DNA of 64,000 bases, from assembly GCF_963678635.1 (NCBI RefSeq), contig NW_026970824.1:1-64000 (forward strand). Reading direction: 5' to 3'. Under the pieces are notes generated by a model. That model saw only the letters and a list, made by a program, of their open reading frames with translations. It was not told where the DNA came from and searched no databases. Positions within the stretch are counted from its first letter, which is position 1. Each line of letters starts with the position of its first letter. The DNA comes from Symsagittifera roscoffensis (taxonomy: Eukaryota; Xenacoelomorpha; Acoela; Convolutidae). Below, piece after piece: positions 32,704 through 46,100 of this stretch. Position numbers and translations under genes: made by a program.

Positions 32704-33030
32704 TGGTTTTAAAACTAATATTTAAGTTTTAATAAAATTTTAAATGTGTGTACAGGAAAGATTTAGTGTTTTGATGATATTAGTGGGTTTATGATTGCTG
32801 TTATGTTTTAGATGATGGAGCTGGAACAACAGGATGATTGATGATTACTAACCATTTATTGTCATGCTACTAATTTTTATTTTTATTTTTTAATAAATAT
32901 TTTTCAAACATGTTTTGTATATTACTGCAGAGTTTTAGGAAAACGATCTTAGATCTTTTTATCAATCGTTATTGTATATTAATAATTTTGTTTAGCGCCT
33001 GAAATGATTTTGAAGATTAACTTCAAGGTT

Positions 33031-33264
33031 TTATGTTTGCAAATGAAAATCTAAATTCATTGCTAGTAGTATTCTAAATACAAAAGTTTGTGTTGGCTTT
33101 TGCCGAACTATCATATAACTATATGGTAAGTTTCTACTTTGTCGTATGTCGTCTCTGGTTCGAGGTCTTCTTCCAATTCCGGGTAGTTCTGTTATGGTTC
33201 GGAATATTGGCTCTGATCTATTGAGTCGTAGAGACATTTCGATTAAATTATTGTCGTATAACAT
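33031..33264 (-). CDS. Small leader ORF (77 aa); possible first coding exon
   Basis: An ATG-started sense frame about 85 nt inside the 5' LTR, with mixed composition (SEPIFRTITELPGIGRRPRT) that does not look like random AT-rich translation. If a splice donor lies in it, it could give an initiator Met to the ATG-less frame at 21284-22417 or a signal to other env-side products. It could also be an upstream ORF, or chance. No known domain. Confidence 0.3.
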   Translation of the reverse strand: MLYDNNLIEMSLRLNRSEPIFRTITELPGIGRRPRTRDDIRQSRNLPYSYMIVRQKPTQTFVFRILLAMNLDFHLQT

Positions 33265-33334
33265 TTTGTAAAAGTTTTTGTCTAATTTCTAATCTATTTT
33301 GGTTAATTCTAAGCTATTAAGGTCTTGTTCGAGA

Positions 33335-33349
33335 CTTATGGTCGCACCA
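33335..33349 (-). promoter_or_regulatory. Primer-binding-site candidate, copy B
   Basis: Sense TGGTGCGACCATAAG starts 2 nt after the 5' LTR (after CTTAACTCA and TC). TGG matches the complement of a tRNA CCA tail. The rest did not match a tRNA I could name with confidence. Confidence 0.6.
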
Positions 33350-33351
33350 GA

Positions 33352-33761
33352 TGAGTTAAGACTGGAGTGTATAACTCATAGAGTAATTTCGGATAGGGTA
33401 CACCGTCTGCTCGTCACGCTATCTTATTTTCGGCCGGATAGATTCGTGCAACTTCTTAGTCTAATACCGATCCTAATCTTACTCTTATACTATCTAGTCT
33501 CAGGTTGTTTAACTAGTCTCTGCTAGGCTCAATAGATCTAGGGTATACTGGTTTATTGCGGCTGCTGAAGTGCTCGGGAGAGTCCAACTAATTTCTAAGT
33601 TAAATTCAAATCTCTCTGGTGCTGAAATTACAAGTAACTTCAGCACTTACAAATAAGTGGGTTGTTAGTTAGATGGATCATGATTGGTTAATATTAAATA
33701 CTTTACATTGGTAAAATATCTAAATTATCCAATCATAAAATGTAGTTTAGATCAGGTTCCA
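33352..33761 (-). repeat. 5' LTR of copy B (410 bp), with promoter
   Basis: Sense strand runs TGGAACCTGATC...CTTAACTCA. The first ~100 nt contain three ATTGG/CCAAT-like motifs (for example TTAACCAATCATG) and AT-rich TATA-like stretches, suitable for a U3 promoter. A hairpin (33619-33646) and AATAAA (33552-33557) follow. Identical by eye to the other LTRs. Confidence 0.93.
33619..33646. other. 13-bp LTR hairpin
   Basis: GTGCTGAAATTAC pairs with GTAACTTCAGCAC across a 2-nt spacer, with one mismatch or wobble. In the transcript it lies about 60 nt upstream of the AATAAA. The same hairpin is in all three LTRs. Confidence 0.7.
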
Positions 33762-33765
33762 AATG
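33762..33765. repeat. Target-site duplication AATG (right) of copy B
   Basis: Pairs with 14848-14851. The same four bases follow the LTR of copy A at 10459-10462. Confidence 0.85.
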
Positions 33766-34995
33766 GTTTATTGAATGACTTATTGGTTGAATGATTAATT
33801 GACTATTCGATTGATCGGTCGATTGACAGACTAGCCAAAATCTTGAATATTTGCATGATAGATTTATTGGTTATAACAATGGTTGGTTGATTGGTTGGTT
33901 GATTGATTGATTGATTGAAGGATTGAATAAATGATTTGTTGATTGATTCATTGATTGATTGATTGATCGCTTGGTGGATCGATTGTATGGTTGAATGATC
34001 ACTCGATTTCTTGGTCAATTGATTGGTTAGCTGGTTCCGTGGTTGTTTGATTGACTGGTTGATGATTTAGTAGTTTCATTGCTTAGTTGATTGATTGCTT
34101 GATTGGTTGATTGGAGTTTATTTGACTGATTTGTTTTTTGTTTGATTGCTTGATTCATTGATTGATTTATTGTATCATTGATTATTCGGTTGCTTGGTTG
34201 ATTGCATGATTAGCTGATTCCTTGATTGTTTGATTGATTGATTGATTTTTTGGCCATTTCATTGATTGGTTGATTGATTGGTTCATTGATTGGTTGAAGG
34301 ATCAGTTAGTCATTGGTTGATTGTTTCATTGCCTAATTGATTGCTTGATTGACAATTTGATTGATTGGTTGATTGATTGATTGTTTGCTTGATTGATCAA
34401 TTATAGGATTGGTTAGTTGATTCATTAAGTGATTCGTTTATTAGTTCATTGTTCGCTTGAATGAGATAAAAAATATTTGAATTGAGTGATTTGTTGATTT
34501 ACTAAATGCTTGACTACGCTGGTTGATTCATTGACTGATTGATTGACTTACTGGTTGAACGATTGATTGACTATTCGATTGATTAGTCGATTTATAGTTT
34601 TGCCGGTTCCCTGATTATTTGATTGGTTTACTTATTTGTTTATTGGCCGTTTCAATGTTTGTTGATTGGTTGGTTGAATGATTGGTTTTTTGATTAACTA
34701 ATTAGTGAATTCGTTCCTTGATTGTTCAATTAAAAGATGTTTGTTTGATTGACTTAAGAATCGCTGGATTCAGGATTCAATAATAGTTTGATGAGTTGAG
34801 TGCATGGTTGATTGAATAAAAGCTTGATTGCGCTAGTTGGTTCTTTGAATGATTGACTTACTGATTGATTGATAATTTTATTGTTTGGTTGATTGAATAT
34901 TCGCTTAATTTGAAGATTTATTGGTTATTTCAATGGTTGGTATATTGGTTGGTTGGTTGATTGATTGAAGGATTCAATAACTGATTTGTTGATTG

Positions 34996-35047
<52 letters not shown>

Positions 35048-35793
35048 ATCGCTTGGTGGATTGATTGTATGGTTGATTTTTTACTCGATTTCTTGGTCAA
35101 TTTATTGGTTAGCTGGTTCCTTGGTTGTTTGGTCGACTGGTTGTTGATTTATTAGTTTTATTGTTTAATTGATTGGTTGCTTGATTGGTTGATTGGAGTT
35201 TTATTGACTGATTTGTTTGTTGTTTGATTGCTTGATTGATTGATTGGTTTACTGTATCATTGATCGATTATTCGGTTGGTTGGTTGATTGAATGATCAGC
35301 TGATTCCTTGATTGTTTGATTGATTGGTTGTTTGTTTGGTCGTTTCATCGATTGGTTGATTGATTGATTCAATGATTGGTTGAAGGATCAGTTAGCCCAT
35401 TGGTTGATTGTTTCCTTGCCTAATTGATTGCTTGATTGACAATTTGGTTGATTGGTTGATTAATTGTTTGCTTGATTGATCAATTAAAGGATTGGGTAGT
35501 TGATTCATTAAGTGATTCGTTTATTGGTTCATTGTTCGCTTGAATGAGATAAAAAAAATATTTGAATTGAGTGATTTGTTGAATTACTAATTGCTTGACT
35601 GCGCAGGTATATTCATTGACTGATTGATTGACTTCATAGTTGAATGATTGATTGATTAATAGATTGATTGGTCGATTTAAAGTTTTGACGGTTCCCTGAT
35701 GGTTTGATTGATTTATTTGTTTATTTATTGGCCGTTTCAAGTATTTTTGATTGGTTGGTTGATCGATTGATTGAAGGTTTCAATAACTGATTC

Positions 35794-36123
35794 TGAGTTG
35801 GTACAAATACATGAGCAAGAGTTAACGTAATTGTGATTGCTCGATTGGCTCCAAAATCTACCTGCATATCCAAAGGAGACTATCCTGACGATTCTGGATG
35901 TCGATCAGTCCAGAATCAAACACATCAGTCACGACAACACTGAGTCGAAACCAACCTCAGTCTGCTCGATGCTGGGTGATCGACAGGGACGTCGATTGAT
36001 GTTTTTGTCCGAGGAGTCGGGGTGGGACTCACCTTCACCGAAAAACTTATGATCAAAAAAATAAACGGATATGGACGGATTTTTGAGTCATAAGATTATT
36101 ATTTTTGAGTCATACTACTTAAG
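35794..36123. other. Non-satellite, GC-richer island inside the satellite (copy 2)
   Basis: Duplicate of 12491-12820 at the constant offset of 23303. It belongs to the tandem duplication and is not an independent insertion. Confidence 0.55.
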
Positions 36124-36627
36124 ATTGATTATTCGGTTGATTGAATGATTGAACGGTTCCTTGACTGTTTGATAGACTGATTGAGTTTTTGGCAATGGTA
36201 TTGATTGGTTCATTGATTGTTTGATTAACTGGTTGAAAGATCAATCAACTGATTGGTTGATTGTTTCATTGTTTGATTGATAGCTTGATTGACAATTTGA
36301 TGGATTGGTTGATTGATTTTTTGCTTGGCTGATCAATTAAAGAATTGGTTATTTGGTTTATTAAATTTTTCATTGAATGGTTCATTGTTCGCTTGATTCA
36401 ATCATAATTTGACTATTTGAGTGATTGATTCAATCATTAATTACTTGACTGCGCTGGTTGAGTCATTGATTTATTGATTGACTTATTGGTTGAATGATTA
36501 ATTGATTATTCGATTGATCGGTCGTTTGACAGACTAGCCAAAATCTTGCATATTTGGATGCTAGATTTATTGGTTATTTCAATGGTTGGTTGATTGGTTG
36601 GTTGATTGATTGATTGATTGATTGATA

Positions 36628-36658
<31 letters not shown>

Positions 36659-39631
36659 CGCTTGGTGGATTGATTGTATGGTTGATTGATCACTCGATTT
36701 CTTGGTCAATTGATTGATTAGGTGGTTCCATGGTTGTTTGATTGACTGATTGATGATTTAGTAGATTCATTGCTCAGTTGATTGATTGCTTGATTTGGAG
36801 TTTAATTGACTGATTTGTTTAGTGTTTGATTGCTTGATTGATTGATTGGTTTATTGTATCATTAATTATTCGGTTGATTGTTTGATTGAATGATTAGCTG
36901 ATTCCTTGATTGTTTGATTGATTGATTGATTGATTTTTGGTCGATTCATTGATTGGTTGATTGATTGGTTCATTGATTGGTTGAAGGATCAGTTAGCCAT
37001 TGGTTGATTGTTTCCTTACCTAATTGATTGCTTGACTGACAATTTGATTGATTGGTTCATTGATTGTTTGATTGGCTGGTTGAAAGATCAATTACCTGAC
37101 TGGTTGATTGTTTCATTGCTTGATTGATTGCTTGATTGACAATTTGATGGATTGGTTGATTGATTGATATTTTAAAGATTTGGTTATTTGATTCATTGAA
37201 TTTTTCATTGAATGGTTCATTGTTCGCTTGATTCAATCATACTTTGACAAATTGAGTGATTGATTCATTCATTAGTTACTTGAATGTGCTGGTTGAGTCA
37301 ATGGTTTATTGAATGACTTATTGGTTGATTGATTAATTGACTATTCGATTGATCGGTCGATTGACAGACTAGCCAAAATCTTGAATATTTGCATGATAGA
37401 TTTATTGGATATAACAATGGTTGGTTGATTGGTTGGTTCATTGATTGATTGATTGAAGGATTGAATAAATGATTTGTTGATTGATCCATTGATTGATTGA
37501 TTGATCGCTTAGTGGATCGATTGTATGGTTGATTGATCACTCGATTTCTTGGTCAATTGATTGGTTAGCTGGTTCCGTGGTTGTTTGATCGACTGGTTGA
37601 TGATTTAGTAGTTTCATTGCTTAGTTGATTGATTGCTTGATTGGTTGATTGGAGTTTATTTGACTGATTTGTTTTTTGTTTGATTGCTTGATTGATTGAT
37701 TGAATTATTGTATCATTGATTATTCGGTTGCTTGGTTGATTGCATGATTAGCTGATTCCTTGATTGTTTGATTGATTGATTGTTTTTTTGGCCATTTCAT
37801 TGATTGGTTGATTGATTGGTTCATTGATTGGTTGAAGGATCAGTTAGCCATTGGTTGATTGTTTCCTTACCTAATTGATTGCTTGACTGACAATTTGATT
37901 GATTGGTTCATTGATTGTTTGATTGGCTGGTTGAAAGATCAATTACCTGACTGGTTGATTGTTTCATTGCTTGATTGATTGCTTGATCGACAATTTGATG
38001 GATTGGTTGATTGATTGATATTTTAAAGAATTGGTTATTTGATTCATTGAATTTTTCATTGAATGGTTCATTGTTCGCTTGATTCAATCATACTTTGACA
38101 AATTGAGTGATTGATTCATTCATTAATTACTTGAATATTCTGGTTGAGTCAATGGTTTTTTGAATGACTTATTGGTTGAATGATTAATTGACTATTCGAT
38201 TGATCGGTCGATTGACAGACTAGCCAAAATCTTGAATATTTGCATGATAGATTTATTGGTTATAACAATGGTTGGTTGATTGGTTGGTTGATTGATTGAT
38301 TGATTGAAGGATTGAATAAATGATTTGTTGATTGATTCATTGATTGATTGATTGATCGCTTGGTGGATCGATTGTATGGTTGATTGATCACTCGATTTCT
38401 TGGTCAATTGATTGGTTAGCTGGTTCCGTGGTTGTTTGATTGACTGGTTGATGATTTAGTAGTTTCATTGCTTAGTTGATTGATTGCTTGATTGGTTGAT
38501 TGGAGTTTATTTGACTGATTTGTTTTTTGTTTGATTGCTTGATTGATTGATTGATTTATTGTATCATTGATTATTCGGTTGCTTGGTTGATTACATGATT
38601 AGCTGATTCCTTGATTGTTTGATTGATTGATTGATTTTTTGGCCATTTCATTGATTGGTTGATTGATTGGTTCATTGATTGGTTGAAGGATCAGTTAGTC
38701 ATTGGTTGATTGTTTCATTGCCTAATTGATTGCTTGATTGACAATTTGATTGATTGGTTGATTGATTGATTGTTTGCTTGATTGATCAATTATAGGATTG
38801 GTTAGTTGATTCATTAAGTGATTCGTTTATTAGTTCATTGTTCGCTTGAATGAGATAAAAAATATTTGAATTGAGTGATTTGTTGATTTACTAAATGCTT
38901 GACTACGCTGGTTGATTCTTTGACTGATTGATTGACTTATTAAATGAATGATTGATTGAGTAATCAATTGACTGGTCGATTTAAAATTTTGCCGGTTCCC
39001 TGATTATTTGATTTATTTATTTATTTATTTATTGGCCGTTCCAAGTATTTTTGTTTCGTTGGTTGATTGATTGATTGAAGGGTTCAATAACTGATTGGTT
39101 GAGTATTTGATTGCTTGATTGATTGATAGATTGATTGATTGATTGATTGCTTGACTGATTGAAAATTCGACTGATAATTAGAATGAATGATACGCTAATT
39201 CCTTAATTATTTGATGGATTAATTGACTATTTGGTCGTTTCCTTGATTGGTTGATTTATTGGTTGATTGATTGGTTTAAGGATTCAATAACCGATTGTTG
39301 ATTGTTTGGTTGCTCGATTGGTTTTTTGATTAACTAATTAGTGAATTCGTTCCTTGATTGTTCAATTAAAAGATGTTTGTTTGATTGACTTAAGAATCGC
39401 TGGATTCAGGATTCAATAATAGTTTGATGAGTTGAGTGCATGGTTGATTGAATAAAAGCTTGATTGCGCTAGTTGGTTCTTTGAATGATTGACTTACTGA
39501 TTGATTGATAATTTTATTGTTTGGTTGATTGAATATTCGCTTAATTTGAAGATTTATTGGTTATTTCAATGGTTGGTATATTGGTTGGTTGGTTGATTGA
39601 TTGAAGGATTCAATAACTGATTTGTTGATTG

Positions 39632-39687
<56 letters not shown>

Positions 39688-42600
39688 ATCGCTTGGTGGA
39701 TTGATTGTATGGTTGATTTTTTACTCGATTTCTTGGTCAATTTATTGGTTAGCTGGTTCCTTGGTTGTTTGGTCGACTGGTTGTTGATTTATTAGTTTTA
39801 TTGTTTAATTGATTGGTTGCTTGATTGGTTGATTAGAGTTTTATTGACTGATTTGTTTGTTGTTTGATTGCTTGATTGATTGATTGGTTTACTGTATCAT
39901 TGATCGATTATTCGGTTGTTTGGTTGATTGAATGATCAGCTGATTCCTTGATTGTTTGATTGATTGGTTGTTTGTTTGGTCGTTTCATCGATTGGTTGAT
40001 TGATTGGTTCAATGATTGGTTGAAGGATCAGTTAGCCCATTGGTTGATTGTTTCCTTGCCTAATTGATTGCTTGATTGACAATTTGGTTGATTGGTTGAT
40101 TACTTGTTTGCTTGATTGATCAATTAAAGGATTGGGTAGTTGATTCATTAAGTGATTCGTTTATTGGTTCATTGTTCGCTTGAATGAGATAAAAAAAATA
40201 TTTGAATTGAGTGATTTGTTGAATTACTAATTGCTTGACTGCGCAGGTATATTCATTGACTGATTGATTGACTTCATAGTTGAATGATTGATTGATTAAT
40301 AGATTGATTGGTCGATTCAAAGTTTTGACGGTTCCCTGATGGTTTGATTGATTTATTTGTTTATTTATTGGCCGTTTCAAGTATTTTTGATTGGTTGGTT
40401 GATCGATTGATTGAAGGTTTCAATAACTGATTGTTTGATTATTGTATTGCTTGATTGATTGATAGATTGATTGATTGATTGTCTGACTAATTGAAAATTC
40501 GACAGATAATTAAAATGAATGACAAGCTAGTTCCTTGATTATTTGATGGATTAATTGGTTAATTGGTCGTTTCCTTGATTGGTTGGTTGATTGGCTGTTT
40601 GATTGGTTGAATGATTCAATAACCGATTGTTTGATTGTTTGATTGCTCGATTGGTTTTTTAATTTACTAATTGATGAATTCGTTCCTTGATTGTTCAATT
40701 GAAAGATGTTTGGTTGATTGATTTAAGGATCGCTGGATTCAGGTTTCAATATTAGTTTGATGAGTTGAGTGCATGGTTGATTGATTAAAAGCTTGATTGC
40801 GCTAGTTGGTTCTTTGATTGATTGACTGAATTATTGATTGATTACTTTGTTGTTTGATTGATTGAATATTCGATTAATTTGAATGATTTTTTGTTCGTTT
40901 CCTTCATTGGTAATTCGACGAATCGATTGATTGGTTGGTTTCTTGGTTGATTGATTGATGGTTTGATCGACTGGTTGATGATTTAGTAGTTTCATTGCTT
41001 AGTTGATTGATTGCTTGATTGATTGATTGGAGTTTAATGGACTGATTTGTTGATTGTTTGATTGCTTGATTGATTGATTGGTTTATTGTATCATTGATTA
41101 TTCGGTTGATTGGTTGATTGAATGATTAGCGGATTCCTTGATTGTTTGATTGATTGATATATTTTTTGGCCATTTCATTGATTGGTTAATTGATTGGTTC
41201 ATTGATTGGTTGAAGGTTCAGTTAGCCATTGGCTGATTGTTGCATTGCCTAATTAGTGGCTTGATTGATAATTTGATTGATTTGCTGATTGATTGTTTGC
41301 TTGATTGATCAATTAAAGGATTGGTTAGTTGATTCATTAAGTGATTCCTTTTTGGATTCGCTTGAATGATATAAAATAATTGAATTGAGTGATTTGTTGA
41401 ATTACTAATTGCTTGACTGCGCTGGTTGATTCATTGACTGATTGATTGACTTACTGGTTGAACGATTGATTGACTATTCGATTGATTAGTCGATTTATAG
41501 TTTTGCCGGTTCCCTGATTATTTGATTGGTTTATTTATTTGTTTATTGGCCGTTTCAATGTTTGTTGATTGGTTGGTTGAATGATTGATTGAAGGATTCA
41601 ATAAATGATTTGTTGATTGATTCATCGATTGATTGATTGATAGATTGATTGATTGATTGATCGCTTGGTGGATCGATTGTATGGTTGATTGATCACTCGA
41701 TTTCTTGGTCAATTGATTGGTTAGCTGGTTCCGTGGTTGTTTGATCGACTGGTTGATGATTTAGTAGTTTCATTGCTTAGTTGATTGATTGCTTGATTGG
41801 TTGATTGGTTTATTGTATCATTGATTGTTCGGTTGATTGGTTGATTGATTAATTAGCTGATTCCTTGATTATTTGATTGATTGATTGATTTTTCGGCAAT
41901 TTCATTGATTGGTTGATTGATTGGTTCATTGATTGGTTGAAGGATCAGTTAGCCGTTGGTTGATTGTTTCATTGCCCAATTGGTTGCTTGATTGACAATT
42001 TGATTGATTTGTTGATTGATTGTTTGCTTGATTGATCAATTAAAAGATTGGTTAGTTGATTCATTAAGTGATTCCTTTTTTGGTTCGCTTGAATGATATA
42101 AAATAATTGAATTGAGTGATTTGCTGAATTACTAATTGCTTGACTGCGCTGGTTGATTCATTGACTGATTGATTGACTTACTGGTTGAACGATTGATGGA
42201 CTATTCGGTTGATTAGTCGAGTTATAGTTTTGCCGGTTCCCTGATTATTTGATTGGTTTATTTATTTGTTTATTGGCCGTTTCAATGTTTGTTGATTGGT
42301 TGGTTGAATGATTGATTGAAGGGTTCAATAACCGATTGTTTGATTGTTTGATTGTTTGATTGGTTTTTTGATTTACTAATTGGTGAATTCGTTCCTTGAT
42401 TGTTCAATTAAAAGATGTTCAGTTGATTGATTTAAGAATCGCTGGATTCAGGATTCAAAAATAGTTTGATTAGTTGAGTACATGAATGATTGAGAAAAAG
42501 CTTGATTGCGCTAGTTGGTTCTTTGATTGATTAACTGACTGATTGAGTGATTAATTTATTGTTTCGTTGGTTGAACATTCAATTAATTTGAATGATTTAT

Positions 42601-43059
42601 TGTTCGTTTCCTTCATTGGTAATTTTACGAATCCAGTGATTGGTTGGTTGATTGGTTGAGTGGTTGATTGATTGATCGACCAGTTGATTGATTGATCGAT
42701 TGATTGATTGATTGATTGACTATTTGAATTGATTGATTTGATTGCTTGATTGATTGATTGATTGATTGGTTGGTTGCTTGATATACAGTTTAGTATCTCG
42801 GTTGATTGTTTGTTTAATCAGATAGGGAATTTTTTGGTTATTTGGTTAATTAATTGCTTGATTGATTTTTTGTCGCTTCAATATATGATTGTTTGACAAA
42901 GAAATTGATTGATTGATAAGTTGCGTTGTTTACTGATTGATTGTATGGTGGGTTGGCTGGTTGATTGATTAATTACTTGAATGGGTGATTGATTGATTGA
43001 GTGAGTGAGTGTATGGTTGAAAAATTGTTTGGTTGATTTATCGAGAGTGAATGATTAGC

Positions 43060-43065
43060 TGAATC
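43060..43065. repeat. Target-site duplication TGAATC (left) of the palindromic element
   Basis: TGAATC precedes the terminus AGTAGTATAG and recurs right after the other terminus at 61364-61369. The satellite near 61714-61730 (TTAGCTGAATCTTTGATT) shows what the uninterrupted site looked like. Confidence 0.8.
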
Positions 43066-43195
43066 AGTAGTATAGTAAAAGTGGCTAGAAAAAGTCCACT
43101 TTTAACCCCCCTTTTTTCGGTGTGCCGTTGCACTGACCAATTTTAAACCCCAAAGGGGTTAAAGCTCCTACTTTTTTGGGCACACATGTTTTAAG
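43066..43195. repeat. Left terminal inverted repeat of the palindromic element
   Basis: Contains CCACTTTTAACCCCCCTT, GGTGTGCCGTTGCACTGACC, a perfect AACCCCAAAGGGGTT palindrome near 43146, and CACACATGTTTTAAG at its inner end. Each has an inverted counterpart at 61245-61363. Confidence 0.88.
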
Positions 43196-46100
43196 CAAAA
43201 ATTAATGAAGCAGTTGAAAACTTATTTGCAATTTTTATGGAAAGCTGTTATTCAAATTAGAGATTCAAATTCAATTGGGAAAGACTGAAAAAAAACTAAG
43301 ACAAGTTATGGAAAGAAATTTGCTTGATTTCGGGGTTATAATTTGAGCATCCAAATTTTTTGCTTTTTCGTTAAAAAAATATACAATTGAATAACTTTTC
43401 AACTTGATACTACAATCTAGTCAATTGTTCTCAGTATCGTGCAAATAAGTTCAAATTGGTTTTGGCTACAGCTCCCTATGCAAAACATTGAAGCGCTATC
43501 AGCTATTGTCATTTAATAACCCTCTGCTCAACAAAATAAATTTTGAGTTTTTAAAAATAAATCAGATCTTCGAATGTTTTTCCATGATCACGCTTTTGCC
43601 TCTCAAAACACTGGGGCTTTTGATCAAAATATTTGATTACTCATCGACAACTAATTGTGTCATTAAGAGTTCAAACTTTTTTCAATATATGTTTGAAGTG
43701 ATCGAAGCTTTCATTTTCATGTTCTGATCACTAGCAGGATCAAAACAGTTAGCATCATGATATGTCTTCTCATTTTTGCATCGATATTTGTCTTCTCTAT
43801 TAACAAGATTTGTCTTCAAAAAACCGTTAGTTGTTTGGAATTGTTAGATAAAAATCAAGCCTTATCATCAACACTCCACCTCAATACTCGGATTCAGTCA
43901 GGATGATAGCTGCTTTGAACTAAACAATGCTTGAGGAATTAAAGTTTTGAGCCTCAATGCAGAAAGACTTGCTATTTGTTTCAAAAACAAAAGGCGTAAG
44001 CATTTTGAGCTATTTCATAAAAAGCTCTATCGACTAAATAAATCGTGAATATGAAAAAGTGGCGCTGACTGTTTATCTGATTACACAATTGCTGATTACT
44101 AGTTTGATTCAATGTTATGAGTTTTAAAAAAAATCCATTGTAAGTTTATTTTTTAAAGATTGATCAATCATCCTTCAAATATACTGTACCAGTCATTTAA
44201 TATAATAATAATTTGGTTATCGTAATCTTTATCTCTATGAGCAACAGTTCATCAAACACTTTGGATTCCACGCTGTCTTATATTTGACATGTTGCTTGCT
44301 GCTTCCATCGACAAATTTTTGTGAAAACTTGAAAACTGATCTTTTTGTTACAATTTTAAAACATTTTTCAGAATCATTGACTGCAGATACTGCATATGCC
44401 ACTTTTTCGAATTGAATTGTTCAAAATAAGGATACCTGGGAGATCAATTATTTCCAGAAATTTTTTTTCGAAAAAACCATCAAATTGTTTTTTGCGAAAC
44501 AAGAAAATGGAAAAAAACTATCATTATAGTATCTGGTTGATCATACTAGAATATTCGAGAATCTTTGAACGGAAGATAAGAAAGATTTGGATTGAGTTAC
44601 TTATATACTTTTACATAAAATAAAATTATCGATTTTAACTAAACCCAAACATACATACCCCACGAAACATATAATGCTGGATACTTGTATAAACAAAAAA
44701 CATAAATACATTTTCATTAGTTGCAAACTGAAATGCATACTTACAAAATAAAGTTATACGTATTTTATTACATACATATGTTTATTCATACACATTTAAA
44801 TTTTTTTAAAGGGTTATTCATACAAATTCACATACAAAAACGATAACGATTACATAGACACTTACTGAATACAAACATACATACATGTAAACATACGCAC
44901 AAAATTACATAAATACATACTTACATACATGCATACATAGATAGATACATATGTACTTACATATATACATACAAATATAAAATTAGTTTGAGACATTCAT
45001 ACAACCATACATACAAAATTACATAGATATATGCAAAAAAAACTTCCATACATACAAACATTCAAAAAAGAAGTCTTAGATAAAGGCATGAATAGTCTTA
45101 TACATAAGAAGAATGCAAATAAACTACCATACATACATAAGGTTTACGAACTTGCTTACATTCTTTTTTAATCTTGCAAGTATACGAAAAGTTTTGCTTA
45201 CACACATGCAAAAGTTTTAACTATTAATTCTACTGACCTCTGAAATACAACCACATGTAAACACACAAACCAGCTTACATTCACTTCACAATCTCAAGAC
45301 AATATTTACACACATTCAGACAAAAAGAATCACGCATTACAGACTGGCATTCATATAATCTTATAAACGTGCCTTTCATACTCATATACGAATATGCATA
45401 AATACAAGCCCAAAAACAGACATGGATTGTCCTTTACAAGCATGCAACTGCTCAAGTGTACACATTTTCCTTTTAAACAGACATAAAACTTCAATCATAA
45501 ATTTGCACAACTTACAAACAAGCAATTTTTAAATGACTTTAAACTGAAAAACAAACATTGATACAAACTAATTGCTGGTAGTTATTCACTCAATCAAGCG
45601 GACATGCAGTCCAGATTTTTTTTTTACATAGAAACTTACAAAATTACATAACTTCTAAATTATTAAATGAATACACACAAATAGTATGTAGATACATGAT
45701 TAATTGCTTTTATACATAGATACATACAGTTTACATAAATACACATATGGAAAGCCTTTGTGCGTACATATATACTATACATATAGTATCTAGGCAAAAT
45801 TTCAAAAAAAAACTAGAAACATTAATAAAAATCAAGTTGGGTTATAGTTATTCTTCTAGTTACAATTGTTTTGGTTTACAAGCGCATAAGAAAAAAATTG
45901 TAATCCTTAAAAACACATCAACTTGCATACATACACGCATACACAAAAGATATCTACTTGCGTTCGTTTATAGATAAATACAATTATTCACCTAAAAATA
46001 TAATCATTACGTTTTGCGTATGAAAATATTCAAATACAGTCAGACCTACATAGAAAATTTGATTTTTACAATGCAAATGTCGCAAGCAGAGATTTGCAAA

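Larger units (their letters stand above)
32102..33351 (-). other. 5' leader of copy B with repeats and hairpins
   Basis: About 1.25 kb between 5' LTR and ORF1. Three degenerate blocks share a GGGTTGG...AAATCGAT-like pattern (32202-32230, 32317-32344, 32534-32560). A 25-bp sequence with internal CAAGG/CCTTG inversion occurs twice (32619-32643 and 32679-32703). GAACAA/TTGTTC (32599-32612) and GTGAAG/CTTCAC (about 32448-32475) can form hairpins. Such arrays in retroelement leaders serve as packaging or dimerisation signals or, in gypsy, as protein-bound insulators; which applies here is unknown. Confidence 0.6.
14852..33761 (-). mobile_element. Complete 18.9-kb env-bearing Ty3/gypsy-type LTR retroelement, copy B
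   Basis: Bounded by 410-bp direct LTRs that look identical, with TG...CA ends and AATG on both sides. All genes read on the minus strand, so the 5' LTR is at the right. Order: LTR, leader, ORF1, ORF2, Gag-Pol, two membrane ORFs, ATG-less ORF, glycoprotein, membrane extension, 601-aa ORF, 3' noncoding DNA, LTR. The domain order protease-RT-RNase H-integrase places it in Metaviridae. It is more than twice the usual length of a gypsy-class element (commonly 5-9 kb) because of the accessory frames and long untranslated ends. The coding strand is poor in G, giving proteins rich in Asn, Gln, Thr, Ser and Pro. Identical LTRs imply a recent insertion. Confidence 0.93.
33762..43065. repeat. Degenerate TTGA satellite, block 2 (9.3 kb)
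   Basis: Same satellite as block 1. Higher-order structure is visible. The GACAGACTAGCC-containing segment recurs at 33825, 36528, 37363 and 38214 (835 and 851 bp apart at the end). A GGTTCCCTGATTATTTGATT segment recurs near 34605, 38995, 41508 and 42236. The part 34688-35793 is largely repeated at 39317-40427. Frames across it encode Asn-Gln-Ser-Ile-type repeats and are not genes. The right end is the TGAATC duplication of the palindromic element. Confidence 0.93.

Noticed and set aside
1-33761. Two independent insertions of the same retroelement
   Set aside because: Both copies share the same right flank for over 3 kb and the same AATG, so duplication of one insertion (or of the assembly) is required.
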